Part shown: piece by piece, positions 24,448-24,642 of the stretch | How positions within the stretch are numbered: position 1 is the stretch's first letter | How the letters are laid out: each line of letters begins with the position of its first letter | Origin: an uncultured Mediterraneibacter sp. | GTDB taxonomy: Bacteria > Bacillota > Clostridia > Lachnospirales > Lachnospiraceae | NCBI RefSeq assembly: GCF_934309415.1 | Contig: NZ_CAKRDI010000039.1 | Coordinates: 1-24,642 of the forward strand | Direction of reading: 5' to 3' | DNA: 24,642 bases | Position numbers and translations under genes: made by a program | Notes under the pieces: model-generated | The model's input: only the letters and a program-made list of their open reading frames with translations | Databases searched by the model: none | What the model was told of the DNA's origin: nothing

Positions 24448-24642
24448 CCTCATATAATCAAGTGTTTTTTGTTGGAAATTCAAGGTTTTTCAACCCTTTA
24501 TATCTCAGTGAACAAACCACAGCTATGAGCATTTCGATGTATCAGGTACTGAAATAGCGGTTGAGTGGTATACGAAATAAAACGTCATTGATTTTCGCTT
24601 TACTGGCCTTGTGTATACCCTTCCCTCTATGGCAGCTAACCT
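24448..24642. other. Unassigned sequence abutting the broken GH39-like gene
   Basis: All six frames are interrupted. On the minus strand short coding-like stretches (for example GKGIHKASKAKINDV) switch frame. The abrupt loss of GH39 similarity at about 24447 fits insertion of a mobile element or a deletion junction, but no terminal repeat or transposase motif can be confirmed inside the window. Confidence 0.3.

Noticed and set aside
24448..24642. Calling a named insertion sequence at the right edge
   Set aside because: No terminal inverted repeat, target duplication or transposase catalytic motif can be seen before the window ends.

Overview
The window looks like a chromosomal segment of a low-GC gut Firmicute, most likely a Lachnospiraceae member (Blautia/Dorea/Mediterraneibacter-like). 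Reasons: strong AGGAGG ribosome binding sites, AT-rich intergenic DNA with sigma-A type promoters, a TnpV gene, GPH-type sugar symporters, and a glycoside-utilisation gene set typical of that family. The genus call is inference. Nearly every gene lies on the minus strand, so it reads right to left; the one clear plus-strand gene is an AraC-type regulator at 16533-17375.

Layout, left to right. (1) 1-963: an intact tnpV preceded by decayed sequence, the edge of a mobile-element remnant. (2) 964-3861: a TetR regulator, then a compact operon read as ACP -> thiolase -> DUF35 OB-fold/Zn-ribbon protein, with a near-consensus promoter. (3) 4093-5706: a membrane diguanylate cyclase, its terminator, and a perfect 40-bp tandem duplication. 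(4) 6215-11543: a ribose-type sugar ABC importer (lipoprotein binding protein -> double ATPase -> permease) followed by a type-B carboxylesterase. (5) 11715-16357: a four-gene operon read as TIM-barrel isomerase -> GPH symporter -> Gfo/Idh/MocA oxidoreductase -> TIM-barrel isomerase, divergent from the AraC regulator. (6) 17516-22945: a six-gene operon read as GPH symporter -> CGD-alpha-like TIM barrel -> DUF6379 beta-like protein -> second DUF6379 protein -> second alpha-like TIM barrel -> second Gfo/Idh/MocA oxidoreductase, closed by a bidirectional terminator. (7) 22946-24642: a 5'-truncated, frameshifted GH39-like gene (probably once an AraC/GH39 fusion), then unassigned sequence that may be the end of an inserted element.

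The centre of interest is regions 4-6. DUF6379 proteins paired with PF01261 TIM barrels are the beta and alpha subunits of C-glycoside deglycosidases (Dgp/Dfg/Car systems). There, a Gfo/Idh/MocA or flavin oxidoreductase first oxidises the sugar 3-OH, and the alpha-beta complex then cleaves the sugar-aglycone bond by elimination. This window has two such pairs in mirrored order (alpha-beta-beta-alpha), two oxidoreductases, two further TIM barrels, two paralogous GPH symporters, an ABC importer, an esterase and an AraC regulator. A coherent reading (inference) is import of plant C- or O-glycosides, possibly acylated, then deacylation, 3-oxidation, eliminative cleavage to release the aglycone, and recycling of the keto-sugar. 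The twin complexes may differ in aglycone or bond specificity.

A second, smaller novelty is the ACP-thiolase-DUF35 operon: it lacks a visible ketosynthase, its ACP has SSM in place of DSL, and its thiolase has no C-terminal motif cysteine.
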